NCBI RefSeq assembly: GCF_000332175.1
Contig: NZ_KB235910.1
Span: forward strand, 497,278 to 561,277
DNA: 64,000 nt
Direction of reading: 5' to 3'
Origin: Pseudanabaena sp. PCC 6802
GTDB lineage: Bacteria > Cyanobacteriota > Cyanobacteriia > Pseudanabaenales > Pseudanabaenaceae
Part shown: positions 35,652 through 45,337 of the stretch, piece by piece
Layout of the letters: every line of letters begins with the position of its first letter
How positions within the stretch are numbered: position 1 is the first letter of the stretch
Program-made: the position numbers and the translations under genes
The notes under the pieces: model-generated
The model's input: only the letters and a program-made list of their open reading frames with translations
Databases searched by the model: none
Told to the model about the DNA's origin: nothing

Positions 35652-35763
35652 GCAGCAACTCACGGTTCACCGCCAGAGCCGCCCGCACCTGAGCCGATTG
35701 AATTCGTTGCTTCAGCTCTACCAGCAACGCTCCATAACCTTCTGGCACCATGTCAGAACTCAT
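35632..35763 (-). pseudogene. DUF1016 (YhcG-like) N-terminal fragment
   Basis: Forty-three codons read MSSDMVPEGYGALLVELKQR, then IQSAQVRAALAVNRELLLRI and LTN before a stop. The match to DUF1016/PDDEXK nuclease N-termini (VPEGYGALLAELKERIR, AALAVNRELVLLYW) is clear up to ELLL. The rest of the about 340-residue protein is gone, replaced by the FkbM methyltransferase gene's end. Confidence 0.7.
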
Positions 35764-35798
35764 AGCCTACCCCCACACATTCTCCCAACCGATCGACA

Positions 35799-36416
35799 CT
35801 AAACCGCATCAGGCGGTGGCTCAAACACAATTTCTTCATAGAATTCCTCGATCGGCAAACTTAACCCAATGCTTTTTAGCTCCACGCGATCGCGTAGCAT
35901 CCCCTCTGGGGAATCGCCCGATCGATAACTCAAAATCAACCAATCCCCCGCATCATTTTTGTGATAAATATCGATCGCCATCTCATCCGAACTCACCAAC
36001 ACATAATCAATCAAATTCGGATTGCGGCGATATCTTTCAAACTTCTTGCCGCGATCGTAAGCCTCAGTGCTACTCGATAAAACCTCCACAATCAAGCAAG
36101 GATACGTGATATAGAGAGGATGCTCCCGATCGCGATCGTCACAAGTCACGCTCAAATCGGGATAAGTATAGTTGGGGGTATGGAGGATGTTAACCTTTAC
36201 ATCTGAATTAAAAACTCGACATTGACTGCCTCGCAAGTGAGATCGAATCAATAACAAAAAATTAATTGCGATCGCGCTATGATTTTGAGTCCCGCCACTC
36301 ATCGCATACACACGACCATCAATTAGCTCGTGCTTTTCTAGCTGCTGTTCTTCCCAAGCAAAATACTCTTCAGGGGTAAAGTACCGCTCCTGTTCTCTGG
36401 CTGAAATCATGACCAT
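35799..36416 (-). CDS. Uma2 family (DUF820) putative endonuclease
   Basis: The 205-residue protein has the Uma2 pattern: YFTPEEYFAWEEQQLEKHEL, IDGRVYAMSGGTQNHSAIAI, NYTYPDLSVTCDD, PCLIVEVLSSSTEAYDRGKK and RYRRNPNLIDYVLVSSD. It is full length. Role unknown; see the other Uma2 genes at 2605, 33358, 49744 and 50576. Confidence 0.92.
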   Translation of the reverse strand: MVMISAREQERYFTPEEYFAWEEQQLEKHELIDGRVYAMSGGTQNHSAIAINFLLLIRSHLRGSQCRVFNSDVKVNILHTPNYTYPDLSVTCDDRDREHPLYITYPCLIVEVLSSSTEAYDRGKKFERYRRNPNLIDYVLVSSDEMAIDIYHKNDAGDWLILSYRSGDSPEGMLRDRVELKSIGLSLPIEEFYEEIVFEPPPDAV

Positions 36417-36678
36417 CTCCTAATCTAAAAGAACCAACACCCACTTAAAACTCATAATTGGTCTGGGATGGGGCTGATTTAGGCATAGGGGGCATAGAGC
36501 GATCGTTTACCAAGGAACCATTATATGGGAGGCCAATCAATCGCCCTAACTAATTTGCGATCGTAGCAAGATAACAATATTTTAGGCGCTCCAGAACAAA
36601 AGTAATTTGTTGTGGCATCATAACCCTAAAGCACGCGAACGACTAAATGAGTAATTACTATTTTTTTGAGAGGAATAT

Positions 36679-37299
36679 ATGATCAAGCTATTTTATGCTC
36701 CGGGCACTTGCGCGCTTGCACCTCATATTGTTCTGGAGTGGATTGGCGAACCTTACGAGTTGCAAAGGGTCAAGCCGAAAGATCCGGAATATCTCCAGAT
36801 CAATCCCTTGGGGCAAGTTCCCGCCATGATCGATGGCGATAGTGGTGTTATGAGCCAGGCCGATGCGTTGCTGAAATATCTAGCTCACAAATATCCCAGC
36901 GCTAAACTCGGCGATGACGGTACTTTACAGGGGGCTTACGAACTCGATTACTGGTTAGCCTTTCTCACGGGCGACGTGCACCCGGCATTTTTTCCGTTTT
37001 TTGCGCCTCAACGCTACTGGACTGAAGACAGCGAATCGGCAAGAAACACGGTGAAAGAAGCATCCTACAAGTTGATCGATCGCGTTTTTAGCCATTTGGA
37101 TCGGCATCTAGCGGATAAGGAGCACATTGTTGGCGATCGCCGGACGGTCGCCGACCCTTATGCTTTTGCAATGATTCGCTGGGGTAATAACGGTTTACCA
37201 GATAAACTATCTGCCTATCCCAATATAGAGCGCTTTTATCAAAACTGTCTCAAAGATGAAGGCGTACAGCGAGCAATGCAACAGCAAGGGATTAGTTGA
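36679..37299 (+). CDS. Glutathione S-transferase family protein (beta-class-like)
   Basis: The 206-residue protein begins MIKLFYAPGTCALAPHIVLE, the beta-class GST N-terminus with Cys10, and has QINPLGQVPAMIDGD and SQADALLKYLAHKYP (the glutathione-binding region, with Gln-Ala in place of the usual Glu-Ser). The C-terminal helical domain follows, with HIVGDRRTVADPYAFAMIRW. The substrate is unknown. GAGAGGAATAT precedes the ATG. Confidence 0.9.
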   Translation: MIKLFYAPGTCALAPHIVLEWIGEPYELQRVKPKDPEYLQINPLGQVPAMIDGDSGVMSQADALLKYLAHKYPSAKLGDDGTLQGAYELDYWLAFLTGDVHPAFFPFFAPQRYWTEDSESARNTVKEASYKLIDRVFSHLDRHLADKEHIVGDRRTVADPYAFAMIRWGNNGLPDKLSAYPNIERFYQNCLKDEGVQRAMQQQGIS

Positions 37300-37356
37300 A
37301 TGGCGAGCATAGTAAATGCATTGGTTCTGTAGCTCCCTTGCAGTAAACTGATCGGT

Positions 37357-38385
37357 ATGCAATTTATAGATCGAGTTGAAATTCAGGTAAAAGCGGGCAA
37401 TGGTGGCGACGGCATCGTTGCCTTTCGGCGCGAGAAATATGTACCAGCGGGTGGGCCATCCGGTGGCAATGGTGGCAATGGCGGTTCGATCGTCCTGGAA
37501 GCTACAACCGACCTGCAAACGCTGCTGGACTTTCGGTTCGAGCATATTTTTAAAGCTGAAGACGGCAAGCGCGGCGGGCCTAATAATATGACTGGGGCGC
37601 AAGGTAAGGATCGCATTATTAAAGTTCCCTGCGGTACGGTAGCGATTAACGCTGAGACTGAAGAAATTGTTGGCGATCTGCTCGAGCCGCAGCAACAACT
37701 CCTTGTTGCCAAGGGCGGCAAAGGTGGCTTAGGTAATAAGTATTTTCTGAGCAATCGCAACCGCGCGCCAGAATATGCTTTGCCCGGACTGCCAGGTGAG
37801 GAATTCCACCTGCGCCTGGAGTTAAAGCTGATCGCGGAAGTGGGGATTATTGGTTTGCCCAATGCGGGGAAATCCACGTTGATCTCCGTACTGTCATCAG
37901 CACGTCCTAAGGTGGCAGACTACCCATTTACAACGCTGGTGCCCAATCTGGGTGTCGTGTCCAAACCGAGCGGCGATGGTGTGGTGTTTGCGGATATTCC
38001 CGGCCTGATTGAGGGAGCACATACGGGGATTGGTCTGGGTCACGAGTTTCTCCGCCATGTCGAACGCACTCGCATTCTGATTCATATGGTGGACATGACT
38101 GCTGAGGAACCCTTAGCTAGTTACGAAACTATCCAAAGCGAACTCACAGCCTACGGGCACGGTTTACCCGATAAACCCCAAATTCTGGTACTGAATAAGG
38201 CGGATGCCATAACGGAGGCAGAAGCGGAAGCGATCGCCGCCCAATTTATCACCCACATCCAGATCCAACCTCTAATTATTTCGGCAGCGGCGAAAAAGGG
38301 ATTAGATCGGCTTTTGCAAGCAGTGTGGCAAAGCCTCGACTCGCAACCAGAAGATATTAGATCGCAGGAAAAAGTTGCATACTAG
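37357..38385 (+). CDS. obgE: GTPase Obg/CgtA
   Basis: The 342-residue protein has the Gly-rich Obg fold (about 1-155, [14 protein letters not shown]) and a GTPase domain with GLPNAGKST (G1, near 167), [18 protein letters not shown] (G3) and NKAD (G4). Obg supports late 50S ribosome assembly and links to stress control. Length fits the class lacking the long C-terminal tail. Confidence 0.96.
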   Translation: MQFIDRVEIQVKAGNGGDGIVAFRREKYVPAGGPSGGNGGNGGSIVLEATTDLQTLLDFRFEHIFKAEDGKRGGPNNMTGAQGKDRIIKVPCGTVAINAETEEIVGDLLEPQQQLLVAKGGKGGLGNKYFLSNRNRAPEYALPGLPGEEFHLRLELKLIAEVGIIGLPNAGKSTLISVLSSARPKVADYPFTTLVPNLGVVSKPSGDGVVFADIPGLIEGAHTGIGLGHEFLRHVERTRILIHMVDMTAEEPLASYETIQSELTAYGHGLPDKPQILVLNKADAITEAEAEAIAAQFITHIQIQPLIISAAAKKGLDRLLQAVWQSLDSQPEDIRSQEKVAY

Positions 38386-38412
38386 TGTTGCAGATCGTAA
38401 ATTCTCTAACGT

Positions 38413-38466
38413 TGGGGGCGTGGGGGCTGCGCCCCCAGAAGGGGGTTGCACCCCCTCCACTCCCTC
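38413..38466. repeat. GC-rich double hairpin repeat
   Basis: GGGGGCTGCGCCCCC and GAGGGGGTGCAACCCCCTTC (on the other strand) form two hairpins between obgE and murG. The core belongs to the same family as at 2040-2152. Confidence 0.7.
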
Positions 38467-38490
38467 AAAACTTTTGTTCTGGTCTACTAG

Positions 38491-39549
38491 ATGAAAAAGA
38501 TCGTACTTACTGGTGGAGGGACAGCCGGACACGTCACTCCCAATATAGCGTTGATTCCCAGCTTGCAAAAGTCGGGCTGGCAAGTTGAATATATTGGCTC
38601 CCATGATGGGATCGAGCGTCAGTTAATTACCGATCTGGGCATCCCCTATTACGGTATTTCCTCGGGGAAACTGAGAAGATATATCAACTGGCAAAACTTT
38701 ACCGACCCTTTTAAGGTGTTGAAAGGTATCGTCGATGCCTTTTGCCTCATCCGTAAAATAAGGCCCAATGCCGTATTTTCTAAGGGGGGCTTCGTCACCG
38801 TACCTGTAATTATTGCCAGTTGGCTCAATCGCGTGCCCGTCATTATCCACGAGTCCGATCTGACCCCTGGCCTAGCGAACAAAATTTCTATACCGTTTGC
38901 CACCAAAATCTGCGTTACATTTCCCGAGACTTTGCAATACGTCCCCCAAGCTATTCTTACGGGGTTGCCAATTCGGCAGGAGATCTTGAGCGGTGATGCG
39001 GATGCGGGCAGGCATCTATGCGGCTTTACGCGATCGCTACCCGTTTTACTGGTAATTGGTGGCAGCACCGGATCGCAAAAAATTAACCAGGCGGTAAGAG
39101 CCAGTTTGACGCAACTCGCATCTCAGTTTCAGATCGTTCACGCTTGCGGCAAAGGGCAAAGCGATCGCCAATTGGAGTCTCATCCCAACTACAAACAATT
39201 TGAATACTTAGGGGCAGAGCTAGCCGATATCCTTGCCATGGCGGATATTGTAGTTTCACGAGCAGGAGCTAATGCCATTTTTGAATTTCTGGCACTACAG
39301 AAACCCAATTTACTCATCCCCCTATCTAAAGCGGCCAGTCGCGGCGATCAGATCCTGAATGCCAATTCGTTTGCCAATCGAGGTTACAGTGCTGTCCTGC
39401 TCGAAGAAGATTTGAAACCCGAGAGTTTGGTACGAGCAGTTGCAGATTTATTTGCCTCTAAGCAAAACTACATCGCCAAAATGGGCAATATAGATGGTGG
39501 GGATGGTATCGCCCAAATTATGCACTTAATCGATCGAATCTCAACTTAA
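38491..39549 (+). CDS. murG: UDP-GlcNAc:lipid I transferase MurG
   Basis: MurG adds GlcNAc to lipid I, completing the peptidoglycan precursor lipid II at the inner face of the membrane. The 352-residue protein has [15 protein letters not shown] (G loop 1), [28 protein letters not shown] and the C-terminal [20 protein letters not shown]. The motifs HESD (rather than HEQN) and LRRY look closer to the Firmicutes-like version. A single enzyme domain is complete. It follows obgE by 105 bp with a hairpin repeat between. Confidence 0.92.
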   Translation: MKKIVLTGGGTAGHVTPNIALIPSLQKSGWQVEYIGSHDGIERQLITDLGIPYYGISSGKLRRYINWQNFTDPFKVLKGIVDAFCLIRKIRPNAVFSKGGFVTVPVIIASWLNRVPVIIHESDLTPGLANKISIPFATKICVTFPETLQYVPQAILTGLPIRQEILSGDADAGRHLCGFTRSLPVLLVIGGSTGSQKINQAVRASLTQLASQFQIVHACGKGQSDRQLESHPNYKQFEYLGAELADILAMADIVVSRAGANAIFEFLALQKPNLLIPLSKAASRGDQILNANSFANRGYSAVLLEEDLKPESLVRAVADLFASKQNYIAKMGNIDGGDGIAQIMHLIDRIST

Positions 39550-39629
39550 GTTGTATACTCTAGTTGCTATTTAGACGCTAAGGGGCGTATCCGCTTTGTA
39601 GTCTGTATTTAGGCATTAAGTATGAGGTT

Positions 39630-41039
39630 ATGGCACAACAGCTCAGTATGCTAGAACTTGCCCAGCAAGGTAATGCTGAGGCGATCGCAGCTTTGATCGA
39701 CCGTTCGCTTTTGCCTAAAGGCATTACCACAAGCGCTGCATTGCAAGGTGACTGCTTGGAAATAAGCTTGCAATCGTTACAAGTACCCAATCAAAAGGCG
39801 GTGGTTGCTCTAATTAGAAAGGGCATGGAAACTCTGCAAGTCGAGGCGATTAAACAAGTACGTATCCTGTCTTTTAGGGGGAGTAGCGGCATTGTTGCTT
39901 GGAATACTGAGTTCGATCTTGCCATCGATGCTAGTGCCACAACGCAACCAAATAGAAATACGGACTTAAGCGAACCGAGAGAACCATTACAAATCCAATC
40001 CACACAACAACCATCAGCGCCCCCAAGCGATCGCCAGAGTCCTCAAAGCAGTCAAAGTATTATTCTGTCCAATGCTAGTCCCTTAGTGCAACACAAGCAG
40101 AGGTTTCAGGAATATCAAGACATCATCATTCGCTTTATCGATGAATCTAGCGGAGCGGTGAGATGTGTAGCTACTCTGACGGAACTGTTGCAGATGATCT
40201 CCAGATCTAACTTCTCATTCAGCGATCTTGCCTCTAGCCCTACGCTCAGAACGCTTTTAGATGCGATCGCGGAGTTCAGTCACACAGATCGTAACGGCGA
40301 TCTGATCGTATCGAGCATTTCTATCTTGCAGCCCGGTCAATCGTGGCAAAAAGCGAGGATCCGCCTGGCCACTAAAGTTTTGTTTGAAGCGGAAGACTAC
40401 GATCCGCCGCCCATTTCTTATCCTGGTGCGATTACGCTTGAGGTACTGGATACAACCGAGAAATCGAGCGCTAGCAAGCCGTCCAGTAATGATGTAGAGA
40501 CATCTTCTCGACCGCAAGCATCCATTCCTGTAACCGAACCAGATCTAGAGCCTGTACCAGACAAACGCGATCCGGATTCCACTTTAAAACCTCCAGCGCA
40601 AAGCAAGGACGATACTTTAGATGACTGGTTTGACGATCTCGATGCCACGAGTAGCCCCCAGTCGGATGCGCCAAGGCAAGCAATCATAACCAGTCGCACC
40701 GTATTGCCACTGCTTGACGATAGCGGCATATCCTCATCCCCATCCCACACATCCAAATCCACTTCTCAATCCACCGCACCTGATGAAGAGAATATCTCGA
40801 CTAGCTCTACATCCGCTAGTTCTACGCCTGATGTATCCGCGAGTGCAGTAAGTACCGCACCTAAGTCTCGAACTTCTTCTCGTAGCGATCGCAGGGCTGC
40901 CATGACCCTGGACGATCTCACCAATATTGATGAGCTTGGTGATGCTATCTCAAGTGTACCTAAGACAGAGTCAAAATCTGCTAAAACATCTACTGGTGAG
41001 AACCCCGAAACTCTAGACGACTTTAGTGCAATGTGGTAG
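39630..41039 (+). CDS. Cyanobacterial hypothetical protein with Ser-rich C-terminus
   Basis: The 469-residue protein starts with a small domain seen in many cyanobacterial proteins (LELAQQGNAEAIAALIDRSL, then LPKGITTSAALQGDCLEISL, about 1-100). The middle part (about 155-270) is likely folded (FRFIDES-like stretch, LRTLLDAIAEFSHTDRNGDL). The rest (about 275-450) is Ser/Thr/Asp-rich and likely disordered. A role is not known. The next gene begins 6 bp downstream. Confidence 0.65.
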   Translation: MAQQLSMLELAQQGNAEAIAALIDRSLLPKGITTSAALQGDCLEISLQSLQVPNQKAVVALIRKGMETLQVEAIKQVRILSFRGSSGIVAWNTEFDLAIDASATTQPNRNTDLSEPREPLQIQSTQQPSAPPSDRQSPQSSQSIILSNASPLVQHKQRFQEYQDIIIRFIDESSGAVRCVATLTELLQMISRSNFSFSDLASSPTLRTLLDAIAEFSHTDRNGDLIVSSISILQPGQSWQKARIRLATKVLFEAEDYDPPPISYPGAITLEVLDTTEKSSASKPSSNDVETSSRPQASIPVTEPDLEPVPDKRDPDSTLKPPAQSKDDTLDDWFDDLDATSSPQSDAPRQAIITSRTVLPLLDDSGISSSPSHTSKSTSQSTAPDEENISTSSTSASSTPDVSASAVSTAPKSRTSSRSDRRAAMTLDDLTNIDELGDAISSVPKTESKSAKTSTGENPETLDDFSAMW

Positions 41040-41045
41040 AAACTC

Positions 41046-41594
41046 ATGCCCGATTTTGCTTTCCCTCAACTGGATTTGTCCCAAGCTGTTTTTGTTGCCC
41101 CTGATGCGGTGGCGATCGGCGATGTCAAGGTAGCGGATCGCGTCAGTATTTGGTACAAAGCCGTGATTCGCGCTGACTTAAATGCGATACGGATTGGTGC
41201 CTGTAGTAACGTTCAGGATGGTGCGATCTTGCATGGCGATCCAGGCCTGCCATTGCTGATTTCCGAATACGTGACGATCGGGCATCGCGCTGTAATTCAC
41301 GGCTTGGAGGTCGGTCGCGGTAGTCTCGTCGGAATTGGAGCAATCATCCTCGAAGGCGTGAGAGTTGGGGCTGGAAGCATTGTGGGAGCGGGTGCTGTAG
41401 TTACTAAGGACGTACCGCCTGGAACTGTGGTGGCGGGCGTACCTGCTAAAGTAATGCGATCGCTGTCTGAAGCAGAAATCGCCGATCTGATCGCACACGC
41501 TGAGAAGTACTACCGACTAGCACTCTGCCATGCGGGCAAAAGCACGGATACGGGATTTGGATCGGTCATGCGATCGGATCGAGCAAATGGGTGA
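41046..41594 (+). CDS. Gamma carbonic anhydrase-like hexapeptide protein
   Basis: The 182-residue protein has a left-handed beta-helix with the gamma-CA pattern: [54 protein letters not shown] and [20 protein letters not shown]. The His residues that bind zinc (ILHGDPG and GHRAVIHG) are present. Whether it has carbonic anhydrase activity is not proven; many such proteins (YrdA/CaiE-like) lack it. It starts 6 bp after the preceding gene. Confidence 0.9.
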   Translation: MPDFAFPQLDLSQAVFVAPDAVAIGDVKVADRVSIWYKAVIRADLNAIRIGACSNVQDGAILHGDPGLPLLISEYVTIGHRAVIHGLEVGRGSLVGIGAIILEGVRVGAGSIVGAGAVVTKDVPPGTVVAGVPAKVMRSLSEAEIADLIAHAEKYYRLALCHAGKSTDTGFGSVMRSDRANG

Positions 41595-41660
41595 GGGCAA
41601 AGTCTGGCAACACGAGTATGCTAGTAGTGTCAACATTTGTACCATAATGCCTAAAACCGT

Positions 41661-42143
41661 ATGCAAGTAGCTACCCCCAGTGAAATTGCTCGAGCGAACA
41701 TGAAAAAGCCGATCTTGCAGCAAGGCGATAAGGGTGAGGATGTGGCAGAATTACAAAGACTCTTAAGACTTTGGGGGCTTTGGGAAGACACGGCAAGTGC
41801 TATGGATGGTAAATTTGACAGTGCCCTCCGCCAGGCTGTATGCGTTTGGCAACATCGCGTGTTCCTACCAGAAACAGGTGTGGTTGATGCCTTAACCTGG
41901 CACACGCTCTATACAGGTGGGCCAGTTGATATGCCAGTGGTGCGACTGGGTACGCGCAACCAGGCGGTAGTGACTCTGCAAACGATATTGCAGCAAACCG
42001 GCTTTTATTGGCATCAAGTTACAGGTGAGTTTGACGTGCTTACAGATGTAGCATTGAGAAATTTTCAACAGCGCTGCGGCCTGGTTACCGATGGCGTAGC
42101 TGGTTACTATACCTGGCGCGCCCTCAGCAAATTACCGCACTAG
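41661..42143 (+). CDS. Peptidoglycan-binding domain protein
   Basis: The 160-residue protein has two PGBD-1 repeats: QQGDKGEDVAELQRLLRLWG (about 21-80, with FDSALRQAVCVWQ) and RLGTRNQAVVTLQTILQQTG (about 93-155, with FDVLTDVALRNFQQRCGL). There is no catalytic domain and no signal peptide, so it may act as a cell-wall-binding module or be processed. It overlaps the convergent protease gene by 4 bp. Confidence 0.88.
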   Translation: MQVATPSEIARANMKKPILQQGDKGEDVAELQRLLRLWGLWEDTASAMDGKFDSALRQAVCVWQHRVFLPETGVVDALTWHTLYTGGPVDMPVVRLGTRNQAVVTLQTILQQTGFYWHQVTGEFDVLTDVALRNFQQRCGLVTDGVAGYYTWRALSKLPH

Positions 42144-43591
42144 CGCACCCGCTTTACGATCAGGCTGTAATTTCCCCGCCCTCGGCGATCGTAGGCATTG
42201 GCGATCACTTGATAGGTGCCTGTTTGAGGCAGTTGCACTGTCAAAGCTGCATTTTTACGATCTGGAAGGCCGTTGTTTTCATTCAATAGTTTGCGGTCTG
42301 GCGAAAACACCGCTACGTAGGGATGAAAATCGCCGCTACTCAAGGTGATTTTAACCACCTGTCCGGCAACTCCACTAAAGCTGAAAGTTTCAAACAAGCT
42401 GCCATCCTTTGCCAACACCCTACTACCCGTACCCAGCCTGCCGTTGCGTTGCAAAAGAATCCCCGAACGGTTGTTAAACGCAGTTAGAGTTGGCCGATCT
42501 GACTGGTTTGACTCATTAGTTTTGGCTGTGAGGTTAAATTTACCCGATTCTCCCACTTCATAGGAGTTGGCATAGAGCGTATAGGTGCCGTTGGCTGGCA
42601 AGGTGGCATCAATGCGAGCATCTTTTTTACCAGCACTATCGTCATCTTCGGCAATTTTGTCGCCTGTCGGATCGAAGAGCACCAGGTAAGGGTCGATATC
42701 GGTGCTGCGCATTTCGATTGTTACTCTCTGACCGGCACGTCCCTGAAACTGGTAGATCTTGAATAGACTGCCATCGGAAAGCACCTCGTCTCCCGAACCA
42801 AGGGACTCGTTCAAAGCAATCCCGTTGAGTCGCAGCGTTTTGGCTGCTGGAGTTGCGGTCGAGCTAGTAATGCGCCCTTGCTGTGCTGCCTGGATGAATT
42901 CTTTGACCGTATCAGCGGTAATCGCAAATCCCAGGCCGATGTTACCGTCGCGATTGGCAGCGGTGTATATGGAGGTATTTACCCCGATCAACTCGCCCTT
43001 ACTGTTGAGCAAGGGGCCGCCGGAATTACCTGGGTTAAGCGCGGCATCGGTTTGGATTAATTTGCGATCGCTATCAATGCGGCTCACAATGCCTGTGGTG
43101 AGCGTCCCAGCAAACCGACCAAAGGGATTCCCGATCGCAAAGGCACGCTGGCCCACCTGAATTTGACTGGAGGAGCCGATACTGAGGCTAGGTAAGTTAC
43201 CAGGGTTTTGCAAGCGAATCAGAGCTAAGTCAGGGTTGCGGGTACTGGCAATCACCTGACCGGGGATCTTGCGCTTGTCCGATAATATGACCGTGACTTT
43301 CTTGCTATTTCTGACTACGTGGGCGCTGGTCAAGACTAACCCACCAGGATCGATAATACTACCGCTTCCCGATCCCCGTTCGGCCTGAACCGATACTACT
43401 GCGGGGGCAGCGACTTGATAAACGCGGATATTGGTTTGCTCGTCCGAGTTCTGCGCGATATTCCCATTCGATTCCTGAGCATGAGCAGCGATCGCGCCAA
43501 TAGTAAGCCCTGTTGCATTGGCACCACCCACCAACAACCAGCTACAGGCAAGAAGATTAGCTAACCTTTTTCTCAACTGACAGTCTCCCAA
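42140..43591 (-). CDS. Secreted S1C serine protease with two PPC domains (HhoA-like)
   Basis: The 483-residue protein has an N-terminal signal peptide (cut near 39), a trypsin-like domain with His91 (LTSAHVV), Asp121 (NPDLALIRL) and Ser190 (LNPGNSGGPLL), as in HtrA/Deg proteases. No PDZ domain is seen; instead there are two pre-peptidase C-terminal (PPC) domains (about 265-355 and 375-480, LFKIYQFQGRAGQRVTIEM and LFETFSFSGVAGQVVKITLS). Replacing PDZ by PPC is unusual for Deg-type proteases. The start is a TTG. Confidence 0.85.
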   Translation of the reverse strand: MGDCQLRKRLANLLACSWLLVGGANATGLTIGAIAAHAQESNGNIAQNSDEQTNIRVYQVAAPAVVSVQAERGSGSGSIIDPGGLVLTSAHVVRNSKKVTVILSDKRKIPGQVIASTRNPDLALIRLQNPGNLPSLSIGSSSQIQVGQRAFAIGNPFGRFAGTLTTGIVSRIDSDRKLIQTDAALNPGNSGGPLLNSKGELIGVNTSIYTAANRDGNIGLGFAITADTVKEFIQAAQQGRITSSTATPAAKTLRLNGIALNESLGSGDEVLSDGSLFKIYQFQGRAGQRVTIEMRSTDIDPYLVLFDPTGDKIAEDDDSAGKKDARIDATLPANGTYTLYANSYEVGESGKFNLTAKTNESNQSDRPTLTAFNNRSGILLQRNGRLGTGSRVLAKDGSLFETFSFSGVAGQVVKITLSSGDFHPYVAVFSPDRKLLNENNGLPDRKNAALTVQLPQTGTYQVIANAYDRRGRGNYSLIVKRVR

Positions 43592-43657
43592 CCTAATGCA
43601 AACCGACTATGTACATTATGTCAGAATAAAGCTAAAGTAACGAGCTAGGCAGGTATT

Positions 43658-44056
43658 ATGCATCAACATGGTACGCAAACCACAGCTAGCAGGCTAAGGG
43701 TAACGCTTCAGTTAGAAGTGCAGGCTTCGGGCACGATTGTTGCTTCAGTTGTTGAATTTCCCGATTGTCGAGTAGAGGCAGCAACGCGAGAAGCAGCGAT
43801 CGCAGGAGCTCAAGCTACTTTTCTGGAACGGATCGCTTACATCGAAACCATTCTGTGGGATGTGGCTTTGCCGTCGGAGCAATTGACAGGAAATTTGAAG
43901 GGTTTTAAGCCGCGATCGGAAAATCCTTGGACTAAGTTTGCTGGGATATTTCAAGACGATCCAGACTTTGCGGAAATTGCTGCTGCCATTCGAGCAGAGA
44001 GGAATGTTGAGGATGATACAGAAGTCGATCCCTCAGTCTATTCGCTAGAAGGTTGA
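43658..44056 (+). CDS. HicB-like antitoxin-type protein
   Basis: The 132-residue protein has a HicB-like domain (about 13-62, VTLQLEVQASGTIVASVVEF, then PDCRVEAATREAAIAGAQAT). The C-terminal tail is acidic. It precedes a PIN-domain gene by 9 bp, so it may be the antitoxin of a type II system. HicB normally pairs with HicA, so the PIN partner is atypical. HicB-like proteins are found as solitary genes as well. Confidence 0.7.
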   Translation: MHQHGTQTTASRLRVTLQLEVQASGTIVASVVEFPDCRVEAATREAAIAGAQATFLERIAYIETILWDVALPSEQLTGNLKGFKPRSENPWTKFAGIFQDDPDFAEIAAAIRAERNVEDDTEVDPSVYSLEG

Positions 44057-44065
44057 GGTTATAGC

Positions 44066-44488
44066 TTGTATATTCTAGATACGGATCGTGGGCCTCTCTG
44101 GCTAGAAAATCATCCGATTGTGAGAAGTAAAGTTGCTGAGTTTGAGGCAGATCTGGTAATTACAATCGTGACTGTCCAGGAGCTATTTAATGGTTGGGTT
44201 GGTCGTCTCAATGACCCTGCCCAGGTAAACCATCAGGTCAGGCTTTATGCAAAACTGTCGAAAGTTGTGGCATTTATTCAAGAAGTTGAGGTATTAGCTC
44301 TGGATGATATCGCCGATCGCTGTTTTCGACAGATGCTAACCGATTATCCTAGTCTGCGGAAGAAGCGCATGCAAAAGGATATGCGGATTGCCGCGATCGC
44401 ACTTTCTAGCAATGCCACAGTCGTGACACGCAACCGTCGAGATTTCGAGCAGGTGCCGGGACTGAAAATAGAGGATTGGACGCTTTAG
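44066..44488 (+). CDS. PIN domain protein (VapC-like toxin)
   Basis: The 140-residue protein has the PIN acidic set: YILDTD with the first Asp (residue 5), TVQELFNG with Glu, DMRIAAIALSSNATVVTRN with Asp and Asn, and RRDFEQVPGLKIEDW. VapC toxins cut RNA, often tRNA. The start is TTG, with GAGGT about 8 nt upstream, which suggests weak translation, common for toxins. It follows the HicB-like gene by 9 bp. Confidence 0.85.
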   Translation: MYILDTDRGPLWLENHPIVRSKVAEFEADLVITIVTVQELFNGWVGRLNDPAQVNHQVRLYAKLSKVVAFIQEVEVLALDDIADRCFRQMLTDYPSLRKKRMQKDMRIAAIALSSNATVVTRNRRDFEQVPGLKIEDWTL

Positions 44489-44541
44489 GTAGCGATCGCG
44501 CTAACACCGAGAAACCCACATTGCAACTTGAAGATGCTGAT

Positions 44542-45267
44542 TTAGTCTTGCTGTTGTAAACTTAATTCATGAGTTATCTTTTCGTGCAACTCCTTAAATG
44601 CTTCCTTCATATCTGAGGGAATGAGAATCTTTGGTTGCTCCCCAGTTGCAAAATCAAGTAGTCGATATGCAATAACTTTCTTATCAGGTGGTTTAATGCT
44701 GTTTGCTTTACACCACTTGCTTAAAGCCTTTGGGCGGTTTATATCTGGCAAATCTTTCAAGGACATAATTGGTGGATTTTGATTCCAATTCAGAAACTCA
44801 TTATTGATAGCCTCTAAATATAATTCCTTATTGATGCAATCTTCTAAAACTGTACCTTCTACACCAGGCAGGTGTAGTATTCGTGATTCTTCAATCCCAG
44901 CCTCCTTCAGTTGCTTAGCTAGTTCCTTACCAGCAGCATCATTATCAGTCAAAAAAACTACGCTAGGTGCTTCATTTTCAAGTAAACTTAAAATCGACTT
45001 TGGAGCTACTGAAAGTCCTGGAGCAATTTGAAATCCTAGGGATGTTCTTTGGCTTACTTGCCGAAATATTGTCGGCAGGAGAAGCATATCTGTTGCTCCT
45101 TCTACAATAATTGCTTTACGAAGTGGAATAAAGGCTAAACTACTTGCTCCCATTTTAAATAGGAGAGAAGAGAATCCAGGACGATTATCTTGCCAAAAAC
45201 AGTTCTCGATCTCACTTCTCTCTATATTGCTATTCGGTAAAACGCACCTTACTCCAGTGCCAAGATC
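44542..45267 (-). pseudogene. TOPRIM (OLD-like) nuclease C-terminal fragment cut by IS3
   Basis: About 240 codons encode a TOPRIM-containing region: IIVEGATDMLLLPTIFR with the catalytic Glu and VVFLTDNDAAGKELAKQLKE with the Asp pair. It resembles the C-terminal half of OLD/ATP-dependent endonucleases, which need an N-terminal ATPase. Reading backward, the coding frame runs straight into the left end of the IS3 element (SDLGTGVRC near 45260), so the N-terminal ATPase is missing. No remaining N-terminal part is found beyond the IS. The original may have been a phage-defence gene (OLD, Gabija A); this is inference. Confidence 0.7.
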
Positions 45268-45337
45268 TGAGGTGGACCCCAAAAACTGGACAGGGGGTTA
45301 AGCTCTGAACCACACAAAATAATGATAGGAGTAGTTC

